Below, in pieces: positions 11,549-24,512 of a stretch of DNA of 64,000 bases. The notes under the pieces are model-generated. The model was not told the DNA's origin. It was given only the letters and a program-made list of their open reading frames with translations, and made no database searches. Origin of the DNA: Oxyruncus cristatus (lineage: Eukaryota; Chordata; Aves; Passeriformes; Cotingidae); NCBI GenBank assembly GCA_013399855.1, contig VXAY01005596.1, forward strand, positions 53,992-117,991, written 5' to 3'. The stretch's first letter is position 1. Each line of letters opens with the position of its first letter. A program made the translations under genes and the position numbers.

Positions 11549-14500
11549 CAATTTTATTTTTCTTTTTACAAGTAGTAATAAGATTTGCATGCCTGAAATA
11601 TAGGCATAAGAAATAGATCTGGGAATGTCATAGTTTTTCTTCACCCTTTGTATGCCTGAAAAATTTATTTATTGCCTTGAATGCTCTTCCACTGTGGATA
11701 GAATTCCTTCAATTGTTTTCATGAATGAAACTGTTAGTTCAAGCTGCTAATTTACAGATGGCCAAAGCTTTAAAGAGTGCTTAGAATCTGACATATACAT
11801 TAGAAAAATTAGCACCTGGGAAAATGCAACACGTGGTGTTTATTATTGCCATTGTTGTTTATTCTCTTTTATTACATAAATTTTGTTTATGTTTTGTAAA
11901 AGTTTGTTGATAACAACAGATTTCAAAGTTAAAACTTCAGTCACCTCATACATTTACTAATACCTTGAGTTAAACCTTCTGGATAAGTTCAGGGACTTGC
12001 ACACTTAAAGAGGCTGAGGTGGATTTCAGGTATATCAGAATATAACTAGGAACAGTTCTTCTCAGCAGAGCCTTCTGTGACACCTAAACCTAAAGAGGCA
12101 AGAAATTGCTCCCGTGGGAGATGAGCTGTTCTTAATGGAAAAATTCAAGCACAGCAAATAGGTATTGGAGCATGCTTTAATGGAGGCTCTAGGCTGCCTC
12201 TGTACTTAATGGTAAACAGGTGTTAAAAGCCTCCTTTAGAACTGATTCATCCTCCCAAGAAAGCTGTTTCTTTCAGTTGACTATGTCCCTTTGTCCCCCA
12301 GGGAAAGTAAGGATCTAAGGTAATTTAAAGGCTCGTTTAAATGATGGAAGCTAGATGGAAGAAACTCAAGTTCAGGAATCTATTTTTGGCTATGACAGAA
12401 CTCACTAAAAATGAGTAAGAATTCATGCTGCTAACCTCAGTTCTGAAAATTAAGAGAAGCAGTTTACATTAAAATTCTGGGCTATTATGTTATGTTATGT
12501 TCTTTAAAGGTCAGTAATGAGAAAACTGAGCTTGAGGTTCTGTCTGTGGGAAGCCTTTAATCATAAACCAGATGAATTAACAAATCTGGGGGACAAAAGA
12601 ATCTGAGACAGACAAAAATTGTGTTTGTCTGAGTCAGACTGCTAATGGAAATTTTTATTATTAACTCATATTAAAATGTTCCATGATATGTTATGATTTG
12701 GTGCAAGCCTGTTTAAGAGTTAATTAGCCTTCACATCTCCCAAAGGAAATACAATGCACATGAGAAATTCACATTTGGGTGCTGAGATGTTGTAGCTCTT
12801 ACTCTCAAGTTCCAATCTCACCATTGCTCTGCTGAGGTCTTCGCCAGTGCTAGTTTTGATACTAACTTTTCTGCAGTCAATTTAGTTTTGGAACATGAAG
12901 AATCAGAAACCATCTCTTGTCAAATACTTAATTCTTTAGCACGAGTGACATGCTTACTTCCATGTATTATATACCACAGAGAGGTCTTGTAAGAGGTCTT
13001 CTGGTGTCAAGTTCTTCAACATATATGCTCCAACAAGAAAGTCATAGCTTATAGCAATTCAGAGAGTGAGGAATCTCCTCTTGACAGCCTCAACATTATG
13101 ACTCATCACGTCTACTTTGTCTCGATCTCAACCCTCAACAACATAACTGTATAATGACACTTACACTTACACTGATACTGAGAATGTTAGAAAACCTAAT
13201 GTAAGGTTAGCTCTACTCTACTTTTATCAGGTATAAAACTGATTTTTGAAAAGTAATTAAAAACAACTGCCATATGAAGGCACTGGCTTTAGTATTGACC
13301 CCCAGCATATTCAGTCTAAATGCTTTAAAGTAATATCAAGGTGCTTTTGCCTGGAGAAGTCTGTGGCTTTTTTTGATACTTATAACATTCTGAAAACTGC
13401 TGACAGGGATTTTACTTTGTTTCTTCTTGTTATTCTGTTGTTGTTAGTCTGTTGATTGTGGTATTGTTCTGGTTTCTTTATAACACATCTAATATGACTT
13501 GATTCTGCTATCAATCTATATTTAATTTACTAGATAAAACATATTTTCTATGCTTAAGCTGGTATCTTGGGTTTTATCTTTTTTTTTGGCTTTGTGTGTT
13601 TTTCTCCAACTCTATGTCTCTGCATTCCACTGTAATTTGATACCAACTTACTGGTTTTACAAACCATTAAAAACAGAGTATTTGGTTCGTCTGTCACAAA
13701 TATGTCATTCAAGGAATATTCCAGGAAGAGTATACCCCTCATAACATGCTATTTTATTATAAAATGTGGTGAGACTACTCCTTTCACACAGAAGTTCAGT
13801 GATAAGGAATTTTGACCAAGGAACTTGATAACTCAAGTTTAAGAGTCTCTTCAAATTCACGGGTTTCAAAATCACTTCCTCCTAGTCAGAGGAAGCACTG
13901 AGTGTAGCGGGCTAGGCTTTTATATTTTATAAAGCCAATTATGGATCTAAACATTTAATATTTTTCCTCTGCTTAATTTGGCTTGTTTACACGTCCTTTT
14001 TTAAATTTATAATGATCAGTTAATAATCTTTCAAATTATCTGAGCAGCCTTAGCCTGAAAATCCACTCCAGGAATGCCTCTTCAGTCACTGAGTGTTTGT
14101 AGTATTCAATTTGATTATTTAGTAGTTCAGCCTGACCTTTTCAAACTCTAAACAATCAAGAGCAGGGTTACTTTTTCAGTAATTTAAATTACCCAGCATA
14201 AAAAGAACTGTATGAACTTGCAATGCATGTCATAGTGTTACGAATGTTGGCTAGATCCTTTATGGACTGACAACATGGTTAAAAAAAAGTTAAGAGTTTC
14301 CTTTGGTGACATTTTACCAAAGATGTGAAATCACTCGATAACTGAAGGCCAATGCTTGCAGTTATATCTTCAAGTTAAAAAATAAATTTGTAAAGAGTAT
14401 AAAGAGTTTGCAAAGATCTGGAAAAAATAACTTTGCAATCAAGAGGAAACTCCTCTTAAGTTCTATTAGAGTAGAATGTGCAGATATTATTTTCTTTCCT

Positions 14501-17500
14501 TACACTCCACATGCCTATCTTACATTTTCAGTGGAAAATTAATGATCATAATTACTAGACTCTTGAATATTCTCATGTAAATAGAAACCAGTTCCAGATA
14601 CACTGAAGCTTAATGTGAGAGGAACTCTGAGATCTGGATGAATTCTACTGTGTGGCATTTTATGTTTCCAGCCAATCAGTTGTTTTGCAAGATGCTCCCC
14701 ATTAAAATGTTATGTGCCAGTCTATAACTGCCAAACCTTTTAACTGAATAAGACTTCAGAATTCTGTTTCACAGCATGGAATTTGCTACTTCTCTGGAAT
14801 TAACTTTTGATGAGGAAAATTTAGTTTTTTAAAATCAGCCAGTTATTATGTACTGAAAAAAAAATCTCAATACATTCTGGGATAAGTAGAACATACTGAA
14901 AAATACTAAAAAATGGTACTTCCTGTACTAAAGCAGGATGATTTTATTTTTTTTTTTTTTTCCTGGGGTATACCTTCCTATTCTCTTTCAATATTTTCCA
15001 TGTTGCAGATAGGAATACTGCAGATAGTAGCAATACAAGGCAAATGTATACACTTGCCTTTGCTTCATATAGCCTATGGTCACATCATATTTCAAAGGCA
15101 GTATTGACTCTGCTTCTCCCAAAGATTTTTAGGGTCAGCCTGACACTTGAGTAAAGTTCTTCTCCACTGAAAATTGATTGCTCTGTGATAAGAGAGGAAG
15201 ATGCTTGCAGCATCAATTCAAGACAAACATCAAGAGAGGTGGCTCTGCTGATGGCAGAGTGCATATGACGGTCCTAGAGGTGTGACTCTTCTGTACGCAT
15301 ATATATATATATGTGTGTGTGTATCTACTCATATCTATAGGAGACCATATTAATATATATATTTCCTGTGTATACCTCTCCTATATTACGTCTATGAGTA
15401 TAACTTTTTGTGGGGGGAAGTGCCTGCCTTACTACCCAGTAGTAATGCATCATTCCTCAATCATCTGTCTTCTTTAAGATGCCACTCAACTGCAGAGGAA
15501 AAGGGATCGAACAATTCCCCAAGACACAGTGGCTGCATTTGCTCTTTGTCTACAGAGTATGTGACTATAAGTGTAATTTCTCTACACTCTCCACTACTAA
15601 TTTAACCTCAGAACAGTAAAGAAGAATTTGCCCTTCTAGATGAGATTTTCGCACATGTATCACACAGGGTTACATGTTTAGTGAGTTTGGGTATTTTGAT
15701 AATTCTGTAATCTACATACAATAAAGAATTAATGTATCTGTAGTAACTGCAACATACCACTTAGTAACAGTGAATATAGATAAATCGGAGGCATTTGAAA
15801 AGGAGCTAAAGACCAGTGAGGACCACAGTTATGCATCTAACAACTTTCTGAAAATATGTGTGAAATCAGTGAAATTTCAGTACCTAAATACTGTGGTGAA
15901 TTTGGGTGCACAGAGTGCCTAAATGATGCCTGATGTGGGAACATCACAGTAATTGCTAAGAATGCTTTCAATGTATCATTCCATGATAGGGAAAAATAAA
16001 TCAGAGAATAAGATCAATACGCTTCCTAAGATGAAATGTTGTGGCGTTAAAAAAGGAAAATTCACGATAAATGACAGTTTTTTAAATTACATTCCTTATC
16101 AAGTTGAAATCTCATGTATTTTAATGGAAATTGAATTAGTAGTGATTGAAAAGATATTGTTGAAACAAATCCTATTCAACTGAGTTTATCATGCTGTTAA
16201 AAAAGTGATTTTTGTTTCTAATTTCTTTAAACCTTTTATTTTTTTTGACAGTGTTCTTGAGTACTTGAAACCCAGGTTACTCTTTACTTTAACTCAATAG
16301 CACTTTGTTGGAATGTGTTTTGACCCTTCATTTCTATGGTATTCCTTCTACCTACTGACATTCCCTAGATTTAAGTAAACAGGAAGTGCAAAAGGGACTA
16401 CTTGCAATCCCTATGTGGGGAAAGAAACATAGAGCATCAGCAGATTTTCCGAATGTTTAGAGGAGCCTAGTCTGCCATGCAGTCTTCTGGAATGCATTGG
16501 GAACATTTTTCAGCCACACAAGAGTGACTGCTTTGGAGCTATTCCAGAAGCTCAGCTTTGAGTCAAAGAGAGAAGTCTGCATTTACAAAGAACCATTCAC
16601 AGCTGTCAGAAGTTAGCTGTCTGTGGGACTCAAAGTACAGCTGCAGTTTTTCCAGAATACTGACAACTTCTGTGGCAACCAGAGTCTGTTCACTAGTACT
16701 GGGATTTCTGAAGCTTTACCAGAAAAATCTCAATGCCCTATGCCTGTAATTTCCATTTCTGTGTTTTTGTTACTCGTTTATTGTTTTGTGTTCCAATTAC
16801 TTACTGAATTATTTTTCTAAAGCTAGGAAATTATGAGATATCAAATTTTGAAATTATATACTTATTATCTCCAGGGTTTTTGGGTTTTGTTTTTAAGCTT
16901 CCTGAATTAACAGAAAGCAGTAAACTCTGTTTTTTTTAATTTTTCTGAAACGTACAAAATTGGCTTTGTAGCTTTTATGAAGAAGAAACAGTAGCAATAT
17001 TTAAACTATACAGGAGTGATGGGAATGTATGCTCCCAATTTTGCTACAGTCAGAAATATAAGTTCCTCTTTTTACTTCAGTAGGGATGCTATCTACAACT
17101 CCATTTTTCCTGCACACACTCTCAGTATTCCTCATTTTCAGTTCATAGTGAATGTTCAGAGAAACAAACATATCGTGATGTAATGCAGTATAAAGCTGCA
17201 ACAGCACTTCTCAGAAATATAGCAATAACCAGGGATAAAATGTTTATGTTATACAACATTTTCTGAATTATTTTTCTAATCCCTTTCTCTCATTGTCTCA
17301 TTGAAAAGTTTGCATAATTATAGCATGGAAATAAAAAACAATTGGGAACAGAAAACGTACTTTTTAATTTCTTCCAGGAAGTGCATAGGACACATTAGAA
17401 TAATATAAAGCTGTTTAGGGTAAACACTAGCATTTTTTGAACTATATTGCAGAATGTCAACTTAAAGAACATTTCAAATATGAAAACACAGGGAAAGAAC

Positions 17501-19444
17501 CCACTATGAAGCCAGAGAGATCCAATCATAGATCTGACATGGGTCAAGGCTTAAAATCAGGATAGTTTTTATGACATTTGGTTTACATCTAAAGCAGCTT
17601 CAAAATTCCTATTTTTTTTTTTAATATTTTTCCTTATGAGTAAATTTCATTGTTCTCAGGCTATCATTTTATCTACGAAAATTTTAGGTGTCAGTGCAGA
17701 GGGGGCTTACAAACTTAGCGAAGGAACCTTGGACCCTGTTTTTTTTTTTTTCTTTTGTCTTGCTTGGAAGTAGCTGAAAGTGTTCACCAGTTCACACAAA
17801 CAGTTCAATCACTGTTAAGAAGAGGAAGGGAAGAGGGGGATGACATTTTAAGAATTATGATTTCCCTTTGTTTTGTTATTCCTGACCCTGATCCACCTTA
17901 CTTGAATGTTCCTTATGACTTCTAACTTTACTACCTTCTTGAGGCCAGGTAGTGTAGAATCTGAAAGACTCCTGAGGAGTTGCATTGAAAATCCCTCTGC
18001 AGTTAGGGCTGGGTGTATCAGCGTGTCAAGCTGCTCTCCTGTGTGCAGCACAGAAACTGAGTGTTGTTCAGTGGGAGCATTTCTAGATACCCAGTTTCTC
18101 TGAATACAGTGATTTTATCTTTAAAATTTCCCTGATTTCTGTTCTAATTTCCAGAAGAAGAAAAAGAAAAAAAAAAAAGACAAGCCAACTATATTCATGG
18201 AAAATAAAAAGACCTGTAAATGAATGTTCTCAGTATTTTGATCTTCTTGCAAGAAACATTTTTTAAGTTCGTTTTCCTTCTGCAGTGATAAGCAGATTCC
18301 ACAGGCTGGTAATTTTGGATGTATCTGTGATATCAGTATGAATGAGTCTATGCCTTATGACACACAGGGTTTCCTCAGGAAGAGAATCTCTTGGATTTGA
18401 ATATGTTGCCATATTCTGAGTAGTGCTGCCTTGCTGTATTTAGCTATGCATCAGGATACCACTCAGTGAAAATTACTTTCCCTCTGTGTTGTCATTGTTT
18501 ATTTGACATAGTAAGTTTTTTATTTGGTTGGTTTTATGCTTTTACTATGGCTTTTCCTCTCTAGTATTTTTTGAAACCAGATCCTAATCACCATATTTAA
18601 ATTTTTCACCATATCAGATCTCTGGAAGCATATACATGTATACAAATGGGTGAGATGACATCCATGATATTTAAAGAAATATTCAAAAACTCTGTTGAAA
18701 AAGGCTGTGAAAATCAGCATCCAAAGAGAATCAAAAAAAAAAAAAAGAAATTTGTTATTTTATTTCAAAAGTTATCTTGGTAAGTATATTTTCTTCCCAT
18801 TCCTGAAGAATGGAGAGAAAATCCATGTTGAGACATGTGTTCATAACTCTACACTGTGGTGCCCAAGACAATCTTTAAACTAAATAGTACATTATTATTG
18901 TATTGCCATCATGTTGCCACAGGTTTCTAGGCAGCCTTGAGGCATTCACTTCCTAAACCATTGGGAGATATTTATCTCATGAAATTTGACATGCCCATTT
19001 TGCGTAGAAAAGTACTCAAATGAAGTCACCCTTTCATCATCTCAGGACTTGCAAGTTGTCAAAAGACTAGGCTTCCAAGGGGGTTATGAAAGAGTAGATA
19101 TTTGTCATTGTTTGGATTCTGTATTGCCCTTTGGCCACTCTTTATGGAATGAAAGTGAAATGCTTAGGGAAAAAACCCTAAATCTTGAAATGTTATTGCT
19201 ATTTCTTTGTGATCCCAACCTTGTACTCTGTTTTCTAATGCGGTAAGAAACTGTCACTCAGTTATGATAATAGCAGAAAAATTGATGATGGAAACACTTT
19301 TTAATAATGTCTGATTAGTACAGAGAACTTGTTATAATTTGGTAGCCCTTGAGCAACATATTTATCAAGACTGAAATGTTATATGGATAATGCAAAAATT
19401 CGGAGTCGAACTGTTAAAACAGCAGTCTTTTTGGAATGGATGTG
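11549..19444. other. Unassigned AT-rich DNA
   Basis: I recognise no gene, LTR or CR1 in this long stretch. It contains A- and T-runs (for example near 14945, 17612 and 18165) and a small AT/GT dinucleotide run near 15299-15322. The open frames within it are short and lack familiar motifs. Confidence 0.5.
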
Positions 19445-19945
19445 ATCAGTGGGATGAGGGAGACAACAGAAAGGACAAAAATTAAGAAAAACTCATGGAC
19501 CAAAATAAAGAAAATTTAATAAGTGAAGACAAAAAAACAGAGAAAAATAAGTAATGCAGAGGCAATCACTCACCATCTCCTACTACCAGACTGATGTTCA
19601 GCTGATTTCCAAACAATGCCTGCCTTTGAAACACCACCCCTACTTCAGACTTTCCCTTTCCCCATTTTATTGCTAAACATGATGTTATATGCTTTTGAAT
19701 ATCCCTTTAGTCCATTTGGGTAGCTGTCATGGCTGTGTCCCACTCCAGCCTCTTGTCCACCCCTAGCCAACTCCCTGCAGGGGCAGGGAGAGTGAGAAAC
19801 AGAAGTTCTTGATGCTGTACAGGCACTGTTCAGCAGCAGCTAAAACATAGGTGTGCTGTCAACACTGTTTTGATTACTAATCTGAAATGGAATCATATGG
19901 GCTGCTGTGGAGAAAATCAACTTCATCCCAGCCAGACTCGGTACA
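19445..19945 (+). mobile_element. Solo LTR, 5'-truncated (avian ERV type)
   Basis: The sequence follows a widespread avian endogenous-retrovirus LTR that normally begins TGTAGTGGGTTAACCCC. Recognisable blocks include the CAGTGGGATG segment near the start, the TATA-like GATGTTATATGC near 19680, the AATATCCCTTTAGTCCATTTGGG block, GCACTGTTCAGCAGCAGCTAAAACAT, and the end block ATCCCAGCCAGACTCGGTACA ending in CA at 19945. The first part of the LTR is missing. No retroviral coding sequence is attached. A separate piece of the same family's 5' end lies at 24419-24512. The two overlap in family coordinates, so they come from different insertions. Confidence 0.75.
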
Positions 19946-20523
19946 ATCCATCAATTTTTTTTAACAGCAAATCTTACTACTTCTTCCATTATTTTTGTAA
20001 AATAGCTGATTATTATTGCTGTCAAAGACATGAAACCAAACTAGGAGTACTCTCCTGTGTTGATACTGTATTACAATTGTTAGCTTTGTAATCCACAGTG
20101 CCATAGAATTAATTGTGGGGAAGAAGACTGGATGCTTATGTCTTAAACTGTTCTAGGAAAAATAAATGTCAGGGAAGGAGAGTAAAAATCAGCTGCATTG
20201 TTCAAAATCAGTTGAGAAACAGAGTGTCAAATTATCCTCTTCTGAGAGTAAATTTTGTCACCAAAATTTGCATAAGATTTACCCAAGTGCAGGCATAATA
20301 AATATGTTCAGAGAATCATAATCAACAAGGACTGAAATTAGAAAATATTAATCAAAACATATACTCAGTAAGTTTTATTGCAATATATTCCTTTGGAAAC
20401 TGAAAGAGGGTGACATCCAGTAACTTATAAACTATGTTTGGCAAGTGTGTCCCTAAACAGATGAACAAATATATATGAATATATTAATATCAATAAATAT
20501 ATACACGCTTATGATCACCAATA
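19946..20523. other. Unassigned DNA between an LTR and a CR1
   Basis: No feature recognised. The open frames present are short. Confidence 0.5.
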
Positions 20524-20705
20524 TATCACAAAATCACAGCATGGCTGATGTTGGCAGGAACCTCTGGAGGTCATCTTGTCCACCTCCTCTACTCAAGCAG
20601 GGCTACCTAGAACAGGTCCAAGACCACATCCAAATGGCTTTTGAATATGTCCAAGAGTGGAGATTCCCCAGTCTCTGTGGGCAACATACATCTGCCTCTA
20701 GTATG
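20524..20705 (-). mobile_element. CR1 LINE 3' fragment
   Basis: It begins with a diverged CR1 tail (ATCACAAAATCACAGCATGG). Minus-strand CR1 blocks follow: GGAACCTCTGGAGGTCATC, AAGCAGGGCTACCTAGAAC and AGTGGAGATTCCCCAGTCTC. It stops within the next block, where CCTGTTCCAGT would be expected. It is 5'-truncated and of the same type as 35375-35671. Confidence 0.88.
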
Positions 20706-21419
20706 TGTCTATGATTTTTTTACAAAATTGAAGCAAAGGAAAAACTGAGAACTCTGGCAAACAAAAGGTTATAATTTGCTCTTAAGGGTAAAATGTTTGG
20801 TTATCTCTACTGGATATAGTTAATTTACATATATTACGTCTTTGTTTTCTTTTGTCAGTAGGAGGTTGTTCCACCAAATGCTGTTTAAATAATTTTGAGA
20901 GAGAAAAAAAAAATTGAATTCAGACGATTTATTCTCACTTAGTATTTCAGTGTCTTTATGCATTGATAGTCTTTTCAGGGCTGCATGTAATATTGTGTAT
21001 TATCTGGATTAATCTTTTTTTTTAAACCAGTCACAAGGCCACTTTTGCACACTTTTCTCTTTCTGAAGATAAATACTAAGACTGATTTACACCTTTTCCT
21101 TTGTAATAATTCAAGGGCTACTATTTCCTGTTTAATTAAAAATGTTGCTTATTAATTTTTAGAAGTTTAATTGATATGATCTTGGAAGGTGTGTATGAGG
21201 ACATTTACTCATTCACCTACTGATCTAATTTTCAGGTCACCTGTTGTGATGTAACTAAGCACTAAAATCAATAAATTGGATTTTTCCATTGTGAAATTTA
21301 TGCTGATGTAAGGTTATTTTTTTTTAATCAAAGCTCTTTTCAGAAATGTTTTATCAGAGACCATTTCTCTGATTCCAGTTTTAATTTTCGCATGGCATTT
21401 GAGTTAGTGATGATGTTCA
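20706..21419. other. Unassigned AT-rich DNA
   Basis: Nothing recognised apart from short A- and T-runs. Confidence 0.5.
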
Positions 21420-21492
21420 AATCATAGAACCATAGGCTCATAAAGGAGGTTAAGTCAAAAAGGACCTTTGGAGGTCCTTCCTGCAAACCTCA
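21420..21492 (-). mobile_element. Short CR1 LINE 3' tail
   Basis: The start AATCATAGAACCATAG is the reverse complement of a CR1 terminal repeat. It is followed by AAAAAGGACCTTTGGAGGTC and by CTGCAAACCTC. Only about 70 bases remain, making it one of the shortest CR1 remnants here. An AAGGACCT/AGGTCCTT inverted repeat within it is part of the CR1 sequence. Confidence 0.75.
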
Positions 21493-22659
21493 TACAATAC
21501 ATATATGTGTACTATGTATGATAAGTAAAGGGACTATGGGAGAACTATATTTCTTAGATTGTAATGCACCGCTTTTGTAAGACCCAGTTCTACCTTCTCT
21601 GGAAATACCTGTACCAGCACTCTAATAAAGTCAAATGAAATAGGCTTTTACTTCCAGCAGTCCCCTTTCTGCACTTTGACAAAAATGTCATTTATTTCAG
21701 TGTTTGTTTAGACAACAGAAAATTGCCTTTCCTGTCTCATGAAGTTCCAGCAATAATTCTCCAAAGTTCCCAGCTGAGCTAGGTGTGTGAATTCACTTAC
21801 AGGTAATAGAGAAGAACAGACTGTTCTTAAATGTAGTTCACTTTATCCTAAAATACATTAGATAAGGTGATAACAACCTATTTCCCAATGAAGAGAAAAC
21901 ATTCTTCTTTGTGTTAACTACAAATGAAACCAAGGTGGAGCATATCACAAAGCTTACATATACACTGAAGACACATAAATTTTAGTGAAATAATTCTTAT
22001 CTCAAGAATAAATTCCCCATTTTCCTATTTATTTCTTTTTGTGAAGATTGTCGGGATTGTGATCAAGGACACTGCTGCTTCATAACACCTCCAAGTTCTT
22101 TGGATTTTCCACATTACAGCAGTGGTATTGACCCTTCTTCCTCAGTCTTTTTGTCTTCTTGTTGACAGTAGCTTTAGCTCATTATGCTGTAGCGACATAT
22201 TTTCACTTCTTAAAAAATTCATTTGAAGGATGATATCAAGTTATTCCAGATTCTCTGTTCTTCAATTAATTCTCCAAAAGGGAGAAAAATTTGAAGGTGC
22301 TATTTCTTCTTGTTCTGTGTAGTATTTACAATGATATTCAACATGATGCCATTTTTTTTATAATGTAAAAGTTTTTTGTCTGTTCTGACAATATAAATAA
22401 CTTTGCTTGTGAACCTGAAAACCTTAAGGAAATCTCTTACATTTATGGTTCTACTCACTGTTTAACTACTTTATTTATTTCGTAAAGAGTATCTGTCAGG
22501 TCTGATAATATCTATTTAGTAATAGAAACTAATGTAATAATTTATTTTCTTCTTTAAAATAAGGAAAAAACTCACAAAATGTTTGTTTTCCAAAATTCTA
22601 TATTTCTGAGTAACTATTATTTGAAAAAGAACAACTTCCAACCTAATGCAAGACCCTTC
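21493..22659. other. Unassigned DNA upstream of a solo LTR
   Basis: No gene recognised. A short cysteine-rich open frame follows an acceptor-like tract at 22040-22165 and is discussed among the findings. It has no known relative that I can name. Confidence 0.5.
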
Positions 22660-23056
22660 TGTTAGGTCTTAAAGAACACAATGAACTTCTCAAAACACTG
22701 CCAAAGAAGGAAATTCGCATAAAATAAGCCACCACAACAGATAAGCACAGACAGCCAGCAAGACAGCATTAATTCCAAGGCCTAAATGGAGGTGAAGGTT
22801 TGGAATTAGCACACCAAACAGAGTTGCACTGTGCAGATTGTGGGAAAGCACAGACTGGCAACAACAGGAAGCCAGGCCTGGTAAGGCAGATGTGGGTAAC
22901 CTATCCCATACAAAAAATCCCACCTGCAGACTGTAGGCACACCGGGCAAAACTCCCACCAGGGCAAGCTCTGGGAAAGGAAGCAAGTCCTTATACACATG
23001 CTAGCTGAAGTTGTGGGAACACCATCTACCCCTGTGAATACCCAGGACTTGGGCTG

Positions 23057-23063
23057 TATAAAA
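23057..23063 (+). promoter_or_regulatory. TATA box of solo LTR
   Basis: TATAAAA sits about 200 bases before the AATAAA signal of the same LTR. It is correctly placed to have been the proviral U3 promoter. Present activity is unknown. Confidence 0.6.
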
Positions 23064-23262
23064 GTGGTACCCCAGAATCATGACTTTGGGACCCCCACCA
23101 CTGAGCAGACGAGGGTGAAGAAGGACCAGCAAGATGCTGCAGGGATCCACATGATGGTGACATATTTGCTTAATCTCGATCTCTCTCACTCTCTTTCTCC
23201 CTCCTCCATGTCTTCTTTCTCTTTCTTCCTATTTCTCTCTCTCTACCTCACATTTACTTTTG

Positions 23263-23268
23263 AATAAA
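23263..23268 (+). promoter_or_regulatory. Polyadenylation signal of solo LTR
   Basis: AATAAA lies about 82 bases before the LTR end, consistent with an R/U5 boundary just downstream. Confidence 0.6.
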
Positions 23269-23350
23269 ATCCATACTATTGACTTTGGCATGTGGTCTCA
23301 TTTGTACCTTAATTTGAGCAGAGGCATCTTTCAATAATCGGATACTAACA

Positions 23351-23752
23351 TCTTTTAAAATCTTAAGATTAGGTCTTTTGGCCTCCTGACAGAAAATTAG
23401 TTTGATTTGTGAGAGAAAGAAATACAATCTCAGCCTTAATGGTGGAATTCCATTCTTTCAGGGGTTACAGGTCGTAGAATGAACCAGTACACTGAATAAC
23501 CTATTCTGACTATGACAATATAAACTAACAGCATGGTTAGTAACTTGTGAAAAATATCATAATAGAAATTAAGAGAAACTATTTTATAAATACTTATATA
23601 GCAAAAGTCAAACACAGAACAGCTTTTATTTCCTTCTTCAGCTTTGGTAGTACTTTACTCCATTCTGATGCTTTGAATGTGTTTTGTGTAGGAAGGTAAA
23701 ATGCCTATTCTATTTATCAGCATTTGGACTTATATTTAAAGTATGTCCTCAG

Positions 23753-23788
<36 letters not shown>

Positions 23789-24418
23789 AAATGTGTTGTG
23801 TTTCATTTACCAATATTATTTGCCTGTATTTTATTGCAAGTATTTTATCTTGACACAATATTGCAAGGCTTGTTTATTTCAGAAATACCATAAAATATCT
23901 AGGGTGTCTTTCATCTAACTCTGAAATCCTTGTATAACATCATTCTGATGTACCTTCCTAACCATTTGGTGTGGTGGTGGTTTTATTATTCTTAGCTGTC
24001 TTATTAAGGAACCTCCTACAACAAATTGAGCATTTCAAACATCTACTGAATGGAACTCATACTAGTGCCAAAAACTGAAGCTTTTCCTCCTTTGAAGGAC
24101 TGTTTAAACAAAATACAACCAAACACAAATAAAACTTTGAAACTCTTAAAAAGCATATCTGCGTGAGAAGCACTGTAGGAATACTTACTCTCATTTGTAT
24201 TCATATTTAATTTCAATCAGAAAATTAGCATAACTTATAGTGTCAAAAGTACTTTGAACACAAATTTTTGTGTCCATCATCAAATAGGTCATCCAAACGA
24301 ATTAGCTCAACTCTATGGTTATTCTACTAAAAGTATGTGAATTACCTGAGCCTAAATCTTTATAGACAGAAGAAAACCTCTAAAGACAGTTGCCAAAAGA
24401 TCTTAAGTGTTGGAAAGT
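23351..24418. other. Unassigned AT-rich DNA with (TA)n
   Basis: No gene recognised. The stretch contains the TA dinucleotide tract at 23755-23786. Confidence 0.5.
23755..23786. repeat. (TA)n microsatellite
   Basis: Sixteen uninterrupted TA units. The repeated tyrosine-isoleucine in open frames crossing it is only translated microsatellite. Confidence 0.97.
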
Positions 24419-24512
24419 TGTAGTGGGTTAACCCCAACAGACAGCTAACGCTAATGCTGCTTACCCACTGCCCCACGGTAGAACACGGAGAGAACTGGAA
24501 GGGTGAAAGTGA
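24419..24512 (+). mobile_element. LTR 5'-end fragment (avian ERV type)
   Basis: TGTAGTGGGTTAACCCC at 24419 is the start of a common avian LTR family. It is followed by ACAGCTAACG, CACTGCCCCACGG, and GAGAACTGGAAGGGTGAAAGTG. The family match stops near 24512 and the rest of the LTR is absent. It is the same family and strand as 19445-19945 but a separate copy. Confidence 0.7.

Larger units (their letters stand above)
22660..23350 (+). mobile_element. Solo LTR (endogenous retrovirus)
   Basis: The ends form a short inverted repeat, TGTTAG at 22660 and CTAACA at 23350, as in retroviral LTRs. Inside, in plus orientation, are a TATA box (TATAAAA, 23057-23063), a CT-rich stretch (about 23183-23245) and a polyadenylation signal AATAAA (23263-23268). 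These are in the U3-R-U5 order. The block is GC-richer than its surroundings. The flanks CCTTC and TCTTT could be a decayed 5-bp target duplication, differing at two C/T positions. No gag, pol or env sequence is attached on either side. A 155-codon frame across the middle (22800-23267) is incidental to the LTR. Subfamily unassigned; an ERVL- or ERVK-type avian LTR is likely. Confidence 0.75.

Noticed and set aside
21461..21480. Inverted repeat AAGGACCT/AGGTCCTT as a regulatory palindrome
   Set aside because: It falls inside a CR1 tail and is ordinary CR1 sequence.
22800..23267. Open frame of 155 codons on the plus strand
   Set aside because: It lies wholly inside the solo LTR 22660-23350, crossing its TATA box and CT-rich stretch. 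Its protein has no familiar motif.
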